From Pseudonocardiaceae bacterium (GTDB taxonomy: Bacteria; Actinomycetota; Actinomycetes; Mycobacteriales; Pseudonocardiaceae), in contig WHSZ01000019.1 of NCBI GenBank assembly GCA_009379845.1, positions 1-64,000 of the forward strand: a DNA stretch of 64,000 nt. Direction: 5' to 3'. The position numbers and the translations under genes are program-made. The first letter of the stretch is position 1. Every line of letters starts with the position of its first letter. Positions 1 to 9,473 of the stretch are shown here, in pieces. The notes beneath the pieces are model-generated. The model was not told the DNA's origin, ran no database searches, and was given only the letters and a program-made list of their open reading frames with translations.

Positions 1-269
1 GAACCGGCCCGCAATGGTGTCGCCGAGGCTCGGGAGTCCACGGACGACCCCGCCACCGGCGGGGTCGCCGCGCAGCAACGCCGACAGGCGCCCTGGACAC
101 CCGAGAAGCGACACCATTACCCTCCGCGCACCCCACACCCCATCACTGGCCGGAGCCCGCACCACCCCGAACCCACAACCCATTAGAGCCGCAAGGCGCG
201 AAACGACTCACAGCTCAGGCACAGCTACGGCACACGGCGTACCCAGCGAAGCCGCCGAGTCTGGGCGCC
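1..269. other. Upstream non-coding region with a hairpin
   Basis: No convincing gene lies before the glycosyltransferase; the open frames here are proline/arginine-rich and look like chance GC-rich frames. A perfect 10-bp stem with a 3-nt loop lies at 45-67 (arm CGACCCCGCC). It has no T-run, so a terminator of a gene left of the window is only a guess. Confidence 0.4.
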
Positions 270-1580
270 ATGACAGCCACTCTGCCTTCCGAGCACGCTG
301 ACGGCGCACCGTCCGGCACCGCACCGTCCGGCACCGCACCGTCCGCCGTCGGCGAGAGTCCTATCACGACAGACGGGACGAGCACCGTCCTGGATGTCGT
401 GATCCCAGCCCACAACGAGGAAGCCGACCTGGAGTCCTGCGTGCGCCGGCTGCACGCGCACCTGTCCGAACAGTTCCCCTACCCGTTCCGGATCACCGTG
501 GCTGACAACGCCAGCACCGACCACACGCTGCACGTCGCCGAACGCCTTGTCAGGGAACTCCCCGAGACAAAAGTGATCCGCTTGGAGCAGAAGGGCCGCG
601 GCCGCGCGTTGCGGGCGGTGTGGTCGGCCTCGGACGCGCCTGTGCTGGCCTATATGGACGTCGATCTGTCCACCGACCTCGCCGGCGTGGCGCCACTGGT
701 GGCACCGCTACTGTCCGGGCATTCGGATCTCGCCATCGGAAGCCGGCTGGCCACCGGCGCGCGGGTGGTCCGCGGCGCCAAGCGGGAGTTCATCTCCCGC
801 TGCTACAACGTATTGCTGCGTGGCACGCTCGCCGCGCGCTTCTCCGACGCCCAGTGCGGTTTCAAGGCCATCAGGGCGGATGTCGCGGCGCGGTTGCTCC
901 CGCACGTGCGGGACGCCGGGTGGTTCTTCGACACCGAACTACTCGTGGTGGCCCAACGTTCCGGGTTGCGCATCCACGAGGTGCCGGTCGATTGGGTGGA
1001 CGATCCGGACAGCCACGTGGACATCGTGGCGACCGCGATGGCCGATCTGAAGGGCATGGTCCGGCTGGTTCGGGCCATGGCAGATGGAACGGTGCCAATC
1101 AGCCAGCTGCGCAGCCAACTCGGTCGGGCACCGATCGGCGTGCGGGCGCCCGGCGTGCCCGCGAGCTTGCCCAAGCAGCTGCTGCGATTCGCTACCGTCG
1201 GCGTGGCCAGCACGATCGCCTACTTGTTGCTCTTTCTGTTGCTGCGTAACGGATTGGGCGCGCAGGGCGCGAATCTGCTCGCGCTCGGGATCACCGCGAT
1301 CGGCAATACGGCGGCGAACCGACGGCTCACCTTTGGCATTCGCGGCTGGCACGCGGTTGGCAGGCACCAGTTCGAGGGGCTGCTCGTCTTCGGGCTCGGC
1401 CTCGCCCTCACCAGCGGCTCGCTCGCGACACTGAACGCGATCACCACACCGGGTCGCGGGCTGGAGCTCGCCGTCCTGGTACTGGCCAATCTCACCGCGA
1501 CCGTGTTGCGGTTCGTCCTGCTACGTGGCTGGGTCTTCCACCCACACCGGAACACGACCACTTCGGAGAAGCAATCATGA
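270..1580 (+). CDS. Bifunctional GT2 glycosyltransferase / GtrA membrane protein
   Basis: This 436-residue protein joins two domains. Residues about 40-270 are a family 2 glycosyltransferase: the nucleotide-binding strand reads VVIPAHNEE (about 43-51) and the metal-binding acidic motif lies in YMDVDLSTD (about 128-136), as in dolichol-phosphate-mannose-synthase-like enzymes. Residues about 303-425 are a GtrA-type domain with four hydrophobic helices, a fold often linked to flipping or anchoring lipid-linked sugars. Such fusions are inferred to make a polyprenyl-phosphate sugar at the membrane. The N-terminus carries a tandem GTAPS repeat from a 15-bp DNA repeat and is probably disordered. Its stop overlaps the start of the next gene (ATGA), so translation of the two is probably coupled. 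The sugar donor cannot be read from sequence. Confidence 0.9.
   Translation: MTATLPSEHADGAPSGTAPSGTAPSAVGESPITTDGTSTVLDVVIPAHNEEADLESCVRRLHAHLSEQFPYPFRITVADNASTDHTLHVAERLVRELPETKVIRLEQKGRGRALRAVWSASDAPVLAYMDVDLSTDLAGVAPLVAPLLSGHSDLAIGSRLATGARVVRGAKREFISRCYNVLLRGTLAARFSDAQCGFKAIRADVAARLLPHVRDAGWFFDTELLVVAQRSGLRIHEVPVDWVDDPDSHVDIVATAMADLKGMVRLVRAMADGTVPISQLRSQLGRAPIGVRAPGVPASLPKQLLRFATVGVASTIAYLLLFLLLRNGLGAQGANLLALGITAIGNTAANRRLTFGIRGWHAVGRHQFEGLLVFGLGLALTSGSLATLNAITTPGRGLELAVLVLANLTATVLRFVLLRGWVFHPHRNTTTSEKQS
307..350 (+). repeat. 15-bp tandem repeat in the GT2 N-terminus
   Basis: The unit CACCGTCCGGCACCG occurs about 2.5 times in a row and encodes the repeated Gly-Thr-Ala-Pro-Ser stretch. 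It lies outside the catalytic domain, so copy-number change would probably be tolerated. Confidence 0.7.
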
Positions 1581-3487
1581 CAACGCTGGCCAGCCGGCGT
1601 GACATCGCTCCAGCCTCCACGGACGCCGCAAGCCGCAACCCGCGCTGGGTGCGCCCCGCGGTCGCCGCGCTGCTGCTCGGTACCGCCGCGCTTTACCTGT
1701 GGAACCTCGGCGCTTCCGGGTACGCGAACACCTTCTACGCCACGGCCGCGCAGGCCGGTAGCGTGAGCTGGAAGGCCCTGCTGTTCGGATCGCTCGATCC
1801 GAACAACGTGATCACAGTGGACAAACCACCGGCCGCGCTGTGGGTAATGGGCCTGTCCGGGCAGCTTTTCGGATTCTCCAGCTGGAGCATGCTGGTCCCG
1901 CAGGCACTGGAGGGCGTGGCCGCGGTGGGACTGCTCTACGCCACGGTTCGCCGGACCTCGGGGCCGGTGGCGGGGCTGCTGGCCGGGGCGGCCTTCGCGC
2001 TGACCCCGGTCGCCGCGTTGATGTTCAAGTTCAACAATCCGGACACACTGCTTACTCTGCTGCTGGTCGCGGGTGCCTACTGCGTGGTTCGCGCGACCGA
2101 GAAGGCCAGCTCGTGGTGGCTGATGCTCGCCGGCACCGCGATCGGCTTCGGCTTTCTCACCAAGATGCTGCAGGCATTCCTGGTGCTGCCCGCGTTCGCG
2201 CTGGTGTACCTGGTCGCCGCGAATACCACGCTGGTTCGGCGCCTACTGCACCTGGTGTATGCGGGGCTGGCGGTAGTGGTCTCGGCTGGCTGGTATGTCG
2301 CGGTAGTCGATCTATGGCCGGCGTCGGATCGACCGTATATCGGCGGATCGACGGACAACAGCATGTTGGATCTGGCCCTCGGCTACAACGGACTCGCCCG
2401 GATCTTCGGCAACAGCGGGAATATGCCCACCGGCACGGGTGGCGGCGGTGGTGGTATGGGCGCCGCCTTCGGCGGTGAAGCCGGTATCACCCGGCTGTTC
2501 GGGAACAGCTTCGGCACCGAGATCTCCTGGCTACTTCCCGCGGCGCTGATCGGCATGGTGGCCGGCTTGTGGTTCACCCGGCGCGCACCGCGCACCGACC
2601 GCACCCGGGCGGCGCTGCTGCTGTGGGGTGGTTGGCTGACCGTCACCGGGCTGGTGTTCAGCTACATGTCAGGCATCATCCACCCGTACTACGCGGTCGC
2701 GCTGGCCCCCGCGATCGCCGCCCTGGTCGGGATTTCCGGCCAGGAGCTGTGGCGCGGCCGGGCGTACTTGCCGGCCCGCGCGGTGCTCGCCGGTATGGTC
2801 GCGGTCACCGGCGTGTGGAGCTTCATCCTGTTGGACCGCACCGAATCGTGGGTTCCCGCGGTGCGCTGGGTGGTCGCCGTGCTGGCCGTGCTGGTCGCGA
2901 CCGCGCTGCTGATGGGCGTACACCGATTCCGGAAAGCGATCGCCGTGCTGGCCGTCGCCACCATCGTTACCGGGTTCACCGCGACGGCCGGGTACGCCAC
3001 CGCCACCGCGGCAACCCCGCACAGCGGATCGATCCCGCTGTCCGGCCCGGAGTCGGCGAATTCCCCAGGCATCGGCGGCATCGGCGGGCCCGACGCGGGC
3101 GGCCGTGGTGCGGGCGGGCCAGACGGCGAATTCAGCGTCAACGACGAGGTCGTCGCGGCGTTGCGATCGACAACCGAAGACTGGGCGGCGGCAGCGATCG
3201 GCGCGCAGGGCGCCGGCAGCCTGCAACTGGCCAGCGGCAAGGCCGTCATGTCCATCGGTGGGTTCGCGGGCGGCGATCCGGCGCCCACCCTCGCCGAGTT
3301 CAAGCGCTACGTTGCCGAGGGCCGGATTCACTACTTCATCGCGGACAGCATAGGCGGCAGCCCCGGTGGCCCCGGCGGTCCCGGCGGTCCCGGCGGTCGA
3401 GGGAGCAACAGTGAAATCACCGAATGGGTTCAGGCGAACTTCACCGCCGGCACGATCGGAGGCCAGACCGTCTACGACCTGACCTGA
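1577..3487 (+). CDS. GT39 / ArnT-like membrane glycosyltransferase
   Basis: A 636-residue polytopic protein of the GT39/PMT-ArnT superfamily (YkcB-like). These GT-C enzymes take a sugar from a polyprenyl-phosphate carrier and add it to an acceptor outside the membrane. Visible marks are the first extracellular-loop region with VDKPP at about 80-84, the NNPDTLLTL segment at about 152, and ten or more hydrophobic helices up to residue about 475. A glycine-rich loop sits near 285-295, and the soluble C-terminal part (about 480-636) ends with a Gly-Gly-Pro repeat followed by a conserved-looking tail. The gene overlaps the GT2-GtrA gene by 4 nt; that partner could supply the lipid-linked sugar. 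It converges on livK with only 18 nt between the stop codons. Acceptor and sugar are unknown. Confidence 0.88.
   Translation: MTTLASRRDIAPASTDAASRNPRWVRPAVAALLLGTAALYLWNLGASGYANTFYATAAQAGSVSWKALLFGSLDPNNVITVDKPPAALWVMGLSGQLFGFSSWSMLVPQALEGVAAVGLLYATVRRTSGPVAGLLAGAAFALTPVAALMFKFNNPDTLLTLLLVAGAYCVVRATEKASSWWLMLAGTAIGFGFLTKMLQAFLVLPAFALVYLVAANTTLVRRLLHLVYAGLAVVVSAGWYVAVVDLWPASDRPYIGGSTDNSMLDLALGYNGLARIFGNSGNMPTGTGGGGGGMGAAFGGEAGITRLFGNSFGTEISWLLPAALIGMVAGLWFTRRAPRTDRTRAALLLWGGWLTVTGLVFSYMSGIIHPYYAVALAPAIAALVGISGQELWRGRAYLPARAVLAGMVAVTGVWSFILLDRTESWVPAVRWVVAVLAVLVATALLMGVHRFRKAIAVLAVATIVTGFTATAGYATATAATPHSGSIPLSGPESANSPGIGGIGGPDAGGRGAGGPDGEFSVNDEVVAALRSTTEDWAAAAIGAQGAGSLQLASGKAVMSIGGFAGGDPAPTLAEFKRYVAEGRIHYFIADSIGGSPGGPGGPGGPGGRGSNSEITEWVQANFTAGTIGGQTVYDLT
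3361..3399 (+). repeat. 9-bp tandem repeat encoding Gly-Gly-Pro
   Basis: Repeats of GGTCCCGGC encode Gly-Gly-Pro units in the C-terminal part of the GT39 protein. This is a flexible linker-like stretch. Confidence 0.7.
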
Positions 3488-3505
3488 CCGATCGTGCGCG
3501 GGGCG

Positions 3506-4786
3506 CTACTCGAAGCAGGGTTTGTCGAAGTTGTGCCCCTTAGCGGTGGAACCGACGAAGAAGTCCTCTTGCAGCGTGACCCCGGAGGGCGCCGACTCGT
3601 CCGGCTTGCTGATCAAGCTCTGCCGGAAGGTGGTTTGGTTCGGACTACCGGAGAAGTTACCGGCTTCCTTCGGGAGCATGCCTTCATAGTCGACCTCGCG
3701 AAGGGACTGCACGGCTTCCAGCAACCCTTCCCGGGTGAGGTTGCCGTTCTGTGTCGCCTTCTCCAGCGCCGCCTTCAATGGATAGGACCACACCCATCCG
3801 GAGGTGTACCCGTCGTTCGGCTCTACCTTGCCGAGCGCCTTACGCATCGCCCTGTGCCCCGGCGTATCGGATCCGAACGGTGCCCATGGCCCGGACTGCA
3901 GGTACATCGCCTTGAGGGCCTCGGCAGCCGGGCTGGCGAGCAACCCCGGGTTCCAGGTCGGGCTGGTGCCGATGACCATGCCCCGGTAACCGCGGGCCGC
4001 GGCCTGACCGACGATCACCGCGGCGTCGGTCGGCCCGGTGGTCAGGATGAGCAGGTCCGGTTTCTTGGACGCCACCGCCTCGATGGCGCCGGCCTGGTTG
4101 TCTTGGCCTTCCTCGGTTTCCACCGCCTCGAAGCGCACCCCTTGCTTGTTGGCTGCGATCCGCGCGCCGGCCGCGGCATCCTCACCGTAGTCACCGGCGT
4201 AGTGCACGGCCATCACGGATTTCGCTTTTCGTTGCTCAACCCCGTAGTCCACCGAATTCATCGCTTCGAAGCAGTAATTCGTGCCGGACTCCAGTATCAC
4301 GTCTTGGAACGCCCACGCCGAGGTCCACGAAGCCGGGGCGGCAACCACCTTGTTCGACTCGAGATCATTGATGATGGCCGCGGTGGTCGGCGAGCCGAGG
4401 GTTTGCGCCAACCCGAGAACATCGCCTTTGATCTCCTGGTACACCTGGTTGTGCGTCTCCGGGTTGTACTTGTTGTCCCGCACGTACCGCGTCACATCGA
4501 TGTCGTATCCACCGATCCCGCCCTGCTGGTTCACCCGCTTCCAGAATGCCTTCTGGGCATCGGTGATCGGGACCGCGAGTGCCGCGAACGGTCCGGACGT
4601 CAGATCGGAAATGGTGCCGAGATAGATGCAGCCGTTGTCCTGATTCACGGCCTTCGGGCAGGGTTCCGATGTCACTCCGGCACCGGTCTGCCCGTCGCCC
4701 CCGTCATCGCGGCCGACGCCGCACCCGGCGGAAACCAAGCCGAGAATCGCAAGGCCCGCCAGTAATTTCACTGGTCGACGAGTCAT
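3506..4786 (-). CDS. ABC transporter substrate-binding lipoprotein (LivK type)
   Basis: A 426-residue periplasmic-binding-protein type I lipoprotein. The signal peptide ends in a lipobox LVSAGC with the lipidated Cys at 22, so the protein is anchored outside the cell membrane and delivers ligand to the LivHM permease. The rest fits the Leu/Ile/Val-binding fold, with GTISDLTSGPF near residue 57 where LivK proteins bind ligand. It is the last gene of the operon, 28 nt after livM, with a GAAGGGA ribosome-binding site. Family members bind branched-chain amino acids, but also amides, urea and aromatic or aliphatic acids. The CoA ligase in the same operon makes a carboxylic acid ligand more likely than an amino acid. 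Confidence 0.9.
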   Translation of the reverse strand: MTRRPVKLLAGLAILGLVSAGCGVGRDDGGDGQTGAGVTSEPCPKAVNQDNGCIYLGTISDLTSGPFAALAVPITDAQKAFWKRVNQQGGIGGYDIDVTRYVRDNKYNPETHNQVYQEIKGDVLGLAQTLGSPTTAAIINDLESNKVVAAPASWTSAWAFQDVILESGTNYCFEAMNSVDYGVEQRKAKSVMAVHYAGDYGEDAAAGARIAANKQGVRFEAVETEEGQDNQAGAIEAVASKKPDLLILTTGPTDAAVIVGQAAARGYRGMVIGTSPTWNPGLLASPAAEALKAMYLQSGPWAPFGSDTPGHRAMRKALGKVEPNDGYTSGWVWSYPLKAALEKATQNGNLTREGLLEAVQSLREVDYEGMLPKEAGNFSGSPNQTTFRQSLISKPDESAPSGVTLQEDFFVGSTAKGHNFDKPCFE

Positions 4787-4814
4787 TTGTGTTATCCCTT
4801 CTCCATTGAATGGA

Positions 4815-5948
4815 TTAATACGAGAAAGGCCAGGATTTCCAGTAGTTGCGCAACCTGACCCAGATGCCGTAGAGACCTCGCGGCTCGAAAATCAAGAATC
4901 CGATAATCAACAACCCGTAGAGCACCGTCTCCACTTGGAAGACGTTCGGCACGCCGGTCGGCTCCGCGGCGATGAACGGCACGTAGGCGGGCAGCTCCCT
5001 GGTCAGCCGCGGCACCAACGTAATGAACATCGCCCCCATGATCGAACCGGAAATCGTGCCAGCCCCACCGATCAGCACCATCGCGATGTATTGAACGGAC
5101 ATCAGCAGGTTGAACGACGTAGGGTCGAAGAAACCGGCTACCGTGTAAAGCAATGCCCCGGCACAGCCCGCGTAGAACGACGAGACCGCGAAGGCGAGCG
5201 TCTTGTACTTGCGCAAGCTGACGCCCATGATCTCGGCGGCGATGTCCCGGTCCCGTACCGCCGAGAACGCGCGGCCAACCTTGGAACGGACCAGGTTGAA
5301 GGCAAGCACCGCGAAAATCGCCAGCAGCACCAACATGAGCAAGTAGAGCTGCTGATCGCGGGTCAGCAGCTCGCCGCCCTCGTCGAACCGGTAGCCGAAC
5401 AGCTCGGGGACCGCGGCGGGGCGCCCGACCCCGGGGCCACCAGTCAACGACGACCATTCCTTGAAGATGTGTTCACCGAGGAACACCAGGCCCAACGTCA
5501 CGATGGCGAGGTACAGACCGCGCAGCCTTGTCGCCAGCGGCGCGACCAGCACGCCGAACAGCGCTGCCACCAAACCGGCCGCCGGGAGCCACACGAGCAG
5601 GTTGGTGATACCGAACCCGATGGTCCGCTCGTCCGGATCACCGCTCAGCGCCGCAGCCGTGTAGGCACCGATGGCGAGAAAGAACGCGTGCCCGAGGGAG
5701 ATCTGGCCGGCGTAGCCGGTGACGATGTTCAGGCCGATGGCCCCGATCGAGGCGACGAACCCGACCGCGAGCAGTTGCAGCACCTCGTCGTTGACATAGA
5801 ACGGCACCAGTACGGCGAGCGCCATGAGCACACCCACACTGACCCGTTTGGGCCTGGTGTTGAACATCCGCAGCTGTTGCGCGTACGACGTGTAGAACCG
5901 TGGGCGGCCGGAAAGCTGCCTCGGCCGGCGGGCGGGCGTGGTGGTCAT
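4815..5948 (-). CDS. livM: Branched-chain-type ABC permease, LivM
   Basis: A 377-residue inner-membrane subunit of a HAAT-family importer. Eight to ten hydrophobic segments are visible. The signature NIVTGYAGQISLGHAFF (about residues 74-90) and the EAA-like loop around RDRDIAAEIMGV (about 232-243) are typical of LivM. It pairs with LivH to form the channel. The start ATG overlaps the livH stop by 4 nt and a GGAG motif lies 5 nt upstream. The N-terminal tail of about 30 residues is polar and slightly longer than in E. coli LivM. The substrate is not decided by this subunit. Confidence 0.92.
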   Translation of the reverse strand: MTTTPARRPRQLSGRPRFYTSYAQQLRMFNTRPKRVSVGVLMALAVLVPFYVNDEVLQLLAVGFVASIGAIGLNIVTGYAGQISLGHAFFLAIGAYTAAALSGDPDERTIGFGITNLLVWLPAAGLVAALFGVLVAPLATRLRGLYLAIVTLGLVFLGEHIFKEWSSLTGGPGVGRPAAVPELFGYRFDEGGELLTRDQQLYLLMLVLLAIFAVLAFNLVRSKVGRAFSAVRDRDIAAEIMGVSLRKYKTLAFAVSSFYAGCAGALLYTVAGFFDPTSFNLLMSVQYIAMVLIGGAGTISGSIMGAMFITLVPRLTRELPAYVPFIAAEPTGVPNVFQVETVLYGLLIIGFLIFEPRGLYGIWVRLRNYWKSWPFSY

Positions 5949-6832
5949 ACTCGCTCCACTTCACGGGTGCCGAACAACCCGTACGGTCGGACGAGCAGTA
6001 CCAGCAGCATGACCACATACGGGGAAACCACCGCGAAGTTGTTGCCGAGCCACGGCGCGATATCGGCTTGGTAGGTACCCACAAGGGACTCGACAACGCC
6101 GATGATCAGCCCGCCGGCGACCGCGCCTTCCAGCGAGTCCAGCCCGCCGAGGATGATCGCCGGAAGCGCCTTCAACGCGATGATCCACATCTGCTGGTCG
6201 GCGCCCGCGCCGGTGGCAACGAACGTGCCGCCGATCGCGGCCAGCCCGCCCGCGATCGCCCAGGAAAGCGCGAACACCGTGCCAACCGAGACGCCCTGGG
6301 TTAGCGCGGCTTCCTGATCGACGGCCGAAGCACGCATCGCGAGCCCGATCCGGGTGTACTTGAAGAACGCGAACAGCAGCGCCACCGCCACCGCAGCGGT
6401 CAGCACCATCGCGATATGCCGCTCCTGTACCGGTACGCCGAGCAGCGGCCGCGACGCCAATCCCCACGGGTCACCGACCTGCCGCACATCGGTGCCGATG
6501 AACCCGTTGACCACGACCCGCATCGCGATGTCGATCCCGAGCGTGATGATCGCGATGGCGAACACCGGCTTGCCGATCATCGGCCGCACCGCGACCCGCT
6601 CGACGCCGAGCGCCAGCATCGCGGTCACCAGCACTCCGACCGCCACGGCGAGGTAGAAGCCGAGCGGGCCGACCAGGTAGCTGACCAGTACCGCGCCCGC
6701 AAGCATGAACGCGGGCTGGGAAAAGTTGATCACTCGGGTGGACTTGTAGATGATCACAAATCCGAGCGCGAGCAATGCGTACACCGAGCCGTCGCCTAGA
6801 CCGCCCGCGACACCCTGCAGGAACTCGATCAC
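5945..6832 (-). CDS. livH: Branched-chain-type ABC permease, LivH
   Basis: A 295-residue membrane subunit partnering LivM. The GTG at 6832 was chosen because it overlaps the stop of the upstream ligase (GGTGA), matching the 4-nt overlaps throughout the operon, and because it yields the usual LivH beginning (VIEFLQGVAGGLGDGSVYAL). The frame is open further upstream, but that part is antisense-like noise inside the ligase frame. About eight helices are visible, with the family motif INFSQPAFMLAG where most LivH proteins have INFAHGE, and a GGLDSLEGAVAGG segment near the end. Replacement of the usual HG by QP is seen in LivH relatives clustered with acyl-CoA ligases, although I cannot check its frequency. 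Confidence 0.9.
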   Translation of the reverse strand: MIEFLQGVAGGLGDGSVYALLALGFVIIYKSTRVINFSQPAFMLAGAVLVSYLVGPLGFYLAVAVGVLVTAMLALGVERVAVRPMIGKPVFAIAIITLGIDIAMRVVVNGFIGTDVRQVGDPWGLASRPLLGVPVQERHIAMVLTAAVAVALLFAFFKYTRIGLAMRASAVDQEAALTQGVSVGTVFALSWAIAGGLAAIGGTFVATGAGADQQMWIIALKALPAIILGGLDSLEGAVAGGLIIGVVESLVGTYQADIAPWLGNNFAVVSPYVVMLLVLLVRPYGLFGTREVERV

Positions 6833-8685
6833 CGGGACACCTCGGCATCGGCACCTTTGGGCGCGTATATGGATTCGACGAGGTCGCCGAACCGGTCGGC
6901 AAGAGCCGCACGTTTGACCTTCTGGGTCGCGGTGAGCTCGCCGTCTTCGTGATCGAGTTCCTTTGGCAGCATGCGGAAGTCCTTGATCTGCTCGATCGTG
7001 GCGAACCGGTCGTTGACCCGCTGCACGACCTCCCGCACGAGGTCGCGCACTTCGGGACGTTCGGCCAGATCCCGGTACGTGGTGTACGGGATCTTCCTGC
7101 GCTGCGCCCAATCGCCCACGGTGTCCAGCTCGATACTGATCAGCGCGCCGAGAAACTTGCGGCGCTCCCCTACCACCACCGCTTCCTTGATATACGGCGA
7201 GGTTTTCAGCGCATTCTCGATTTCCGAAGGGGAGATGTTCTTGCCGCCGGTAGTGATGATGATGTCCTTCATCCGGTCGGTGACCTTCACGTGCGTGCCG
7301 TCCACCCACTCCCCGACATCGCCGGTGTGCAGCCAGCCGTCTGGTTCCTTGGCAATGCGGGTGGCCGCCTCGTCCCGCCAGTAGCCGACGAACACGCCAC
7401 GATGCCGGGTGAGGATCTCCCCGGTTTCCGGATCGATGCGCAGCTCCGCGCCGGGATGCGGCTCGCCAACCGTGCCGAGCTTGACCCGCCCTGGCCGGTT
7501 GGCCGTGGCCACCGCGGAGTTCTCGGTCATCCCGTACACCTCGTGCATCGGAACGCCGATACCCATGAAGAACTTCAGCACTTCCGGTGCGATCGGGGCC
7601 GCGCCGGACGCCGCGTACCGAACTTTGCGCACCCCGATCCGGTCTCGCAGCGAGCGGTAAAGGAAGACCCAGCCGACGGCGTACCCGAGCCGGGTGCCGA
7701 CGGTGTGCCGGCCACCGCTTCGGACCAACCTGCTCCCGATCCAGTCGGCCACCCGTAGCCACAACCGCGCGCTGATCCGTTTCAACGGCGAAGCCGACGC
7801 CGTTCGAATGTTGACGCCTGCGAGGATCTTCTCCCAGATGCGCGGCACCCCGAACAGGATCGTCGGCTGCACCTCGGCGAGGTTGACCACCACGGTGTCC
7901 ACCGACTCGGCGAAGTTCACCTGCACTCCGACGGCCGCGTTGAACCAGGTGCTGAAGATGCGCTCGGCCACGTGGCACAACGGCAGGTAGGAAAGGAGCA
8001 GGTCCCGGTCGTGCGGCGGCGGGGAGGTGAACCCGCCGCCGGATACCAGCGCCTCGATCGCGAACTCCACATTGTCCACGGACAGCATGGCGCCTTTCGG
8101 CGGGCCGGTGGTGCCCGACGTGTAGATCAGCGTCATCACATCGTCCGGCCGCGCCTTCGCCATCCGCCCCTCGACCGCGCCGGGAAACTCCTCCCGGTGC
8201 CGCGCACCGATCGCCAGGAAATCGTCCCAGTACAACAACTTCGGGTCCTCGTAGCGGCGCCGGATGCCGCGCGGTTCGAGATAGATGATCCGCTCGAGGT
8301 CCGGCAGCTGCTCGATCACCTCGAGCACCTTGTCCACCTGCTCCTGGTCTTCCGCGATGAGAATCTTCGAGCCGGAATGCGCCAGCAGGTAGGCGACCTC
8401 CGCGGCGGGATTCGTCGGGTACAGGCCCATCGTGGTGGCCCGTATCGCGGCCGTGGCGAGGTCCGCGTACAACCATTCCCGCCGGTTCTCCGAGTGAATG
8501 GCGACCCGGTCACCGACGTCGAGGCCGAGTGCCAGCAAGCCGTGCCCGACGAGCTGGATGTTTTCCCAGTACTCGGCCCAGGTGACCTCTTGCCAGACGC
8601 CGAAGTCCTTCTCGCGCATGGCGATCCCGCGAGGGCGGGATCGCGCGCGGTCGCGTACCCGGGTGGCGACCGTGGTGGTGCTCAT
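6829..8685 (-). CDS. AMP-dependent acyl-CoA synthetase (FadD-like)
   Basis: A 618-residue ANL-superfamily ligase that adenylates a carboxylic acid and transfers it to CoA. Motifs in order: the ATP-binding loop YTSGTTGPPKG near residue 187, the A5-like MTENSAVA segment near 383, the GWLHTGDVGEW motif near 462, and the lid motif DRMKDIIITTGGKNISP near 483-499 with a catalytic lysine expected further on. Size and motifs match long-chain acyl-CoA synthetases of the FadD15/ACSL type. The ATG at 8685 overlaps the livG stop by 4 nt and follows AGGAG by 8 nt; a longer open frame upstream is a shadow within livG. Its position between ABC transporter genes suggests that it traps the imported substrate as a CoA thioester. 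Substrate chain length is unknown. Confidence 0.92.
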   Translation of the reverse strand: MSTTTVATRVRDRARSRPRGIAMREKDFGVWQEVTWAEYWENIQLVGHGLLALGLDVGDRVAIHSENRREWLYADLATAAIRATTMGLYPTNPAAEVAYLLAHSGSKILIAEDQEQVDKVLEVIEQLPDLERIIYLEPRGIRRRYEDPKLLYWDDFLAIGARHREEFPGAVEGRMAKARPDDVMTLIYTSGTTGPPKGAMLSVDNVEFAIEALVSGGGFTSPPPHDRDLLLSYLPLCHVAERIFSTWFNAAVGVQVNFAESVDTVVVNLAEVQPTILFGVPRIWEKILAGVNIRTASASPLKRISARLWLRVADWIGSRLVRSGGRHTVGTRLGYAVGWVFLYRSLRDRIGVRKVRYAASGAAPIAPEVLKFFMGIGVPMHEVYGMTENSAVATANRPGRVKLGTVGEPHPGAELRIDPETGEILTRHRGVFVGYWRDEAATRIAKEPDGWLHTGDVGEWVDGTHVKVTDRMKDIIITTGGKNISPSEIENALKTSPYIKEAVVVGERRKFLGALISIELDTVGDWAQRRKIPYTTYRDLAERPEVRDLVREVVQRVNDRFATIEQIKDFRMLPKELDHEDGELTATQKVKRAALADRFGDLVESIYAPKGADAEVSR

Positions 8686-9473
8686 GAGGCTTGCTCCTGT
8701 CCGAGATAGGCGCGGATGACACCGGGATGTGACTGCACCTCCGCAGGGGTTCCGGTGGTGATGGGTGAGCCGAAATCCATCACGAGTACCCGGTCGGCCA
8801 GATCCATGACCATCCCCATGTCGTGCTCGACCAGAATCATCGGGATATCCAGTTCCTCCCGGATATCCAGCACGAACCGGGCCATGTCTTCGGTTTCCTC
8901 GAGGTTCATCCCGGCGACCGGTTCGTCGAGCAGCAGCAGCTTCGGTTCCATGGCCAGCGCACGCCCCAGTTCCACACGCTTCTGCACCCCGAACGGCAGC
9001 AGCCCAACCGGATATCCGCGCCACTGCTCCAGTTCCAGGAAGTCCACGATGTCCTCGACCGTCGCGCGGTTCGCGATTTCTTCCCGCCGCGCGCGGCCGA
9101 ACCACGCGAAGGCGGCCGGCGCGCCGTACCGGATGTGCTGATGGCGACCGAGCATCAAGTTGTCCAGCACGGTGAGATTGGCGAACAGCTCGACGTTCTG
9201 GAATGTCCTCGCCAGACCGAGCGCGGCGATGTCGTGCGGGCGCAGGCCGAGCAGATCCGTGCCGTTGAACCGCACCCGGCCCTTTCCCGGCGCGTAGACA
9301 CCGGAGAGCACGTTGAAGATCGACGTCTTGCCGGCGCCGTTCGGCCCGATGATGGCGAACAGCTCACTCGGGCCGACCTCGAAGGACACCCCGTTGATCG
9401 CGTGCACACCTGCGAAGTACAGATGCACATCGTCGACCTCGAGGATGGGCTCACCCGGCACAGGGCCGTTCAT
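8682..9473 (-). CDS. livG: ABC transporter ATP-binding protein, LivG
   Basis: A 263-residue ATPase of the LivG type. Walker A GPNGAGKTS lies near residue 42, and the Walker B segment LLLLDEPVAGMN near 173 is preceded by an unusual signature (LPFGVQKRVELGRAL) in place of LSGGQ; LivG proteins commonly have LPYGQQ at this site. The ATG at 9473 overlaps the livF stop by 4 nt. The additional open frame upstream to 10349 runs antisense-like through livF and is rejected. It forms the ATPase pair with LivF. Confidence 0.92.
   Translation of the reverse strand: MNGPVPGEPILEVDDVHLYFAGVHAINGVSFEVGPSELFAIIGPNGAGKTSIFNVLSGVYAPGKGRVRFNGTDLLGLRPHDIAALGLARTFQNVELFANLTVLDNLMLGRHQHIRYGAPAAFAWFGRARREEIANRATVEDIVDFLELEQWRGYPVGLLPFGVQKRVELGRALAMEPKLLLLDEPVAGMNLEETEDMARFVLDIREELDIPMILVEHDMGMVMDLADRVLVMDFGSPITTGTPAEVQSHPGVIRAYLGQEQAS

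Noticed and set aside
3356-3400. Tandem repeat as a possible CRISPR or mobile element
   Set aside because: The period is 9 bp and codes for Gly-Gly-Pro within the GT39 frame; there are no spacers.
3494-4765. 423-codon frame antisense to livK
   Set aside because: GC-codon shadow; the opposite strand has a lipobox and a binding-protein fold.
6829-9105. Extended N-terminus (140 residues) for the acyl-CoA ligase
   Set aside because: The additional residues are Gly/Arg-rich and overlap livG; AGGAG and the ATGA junction support the start at 8685.
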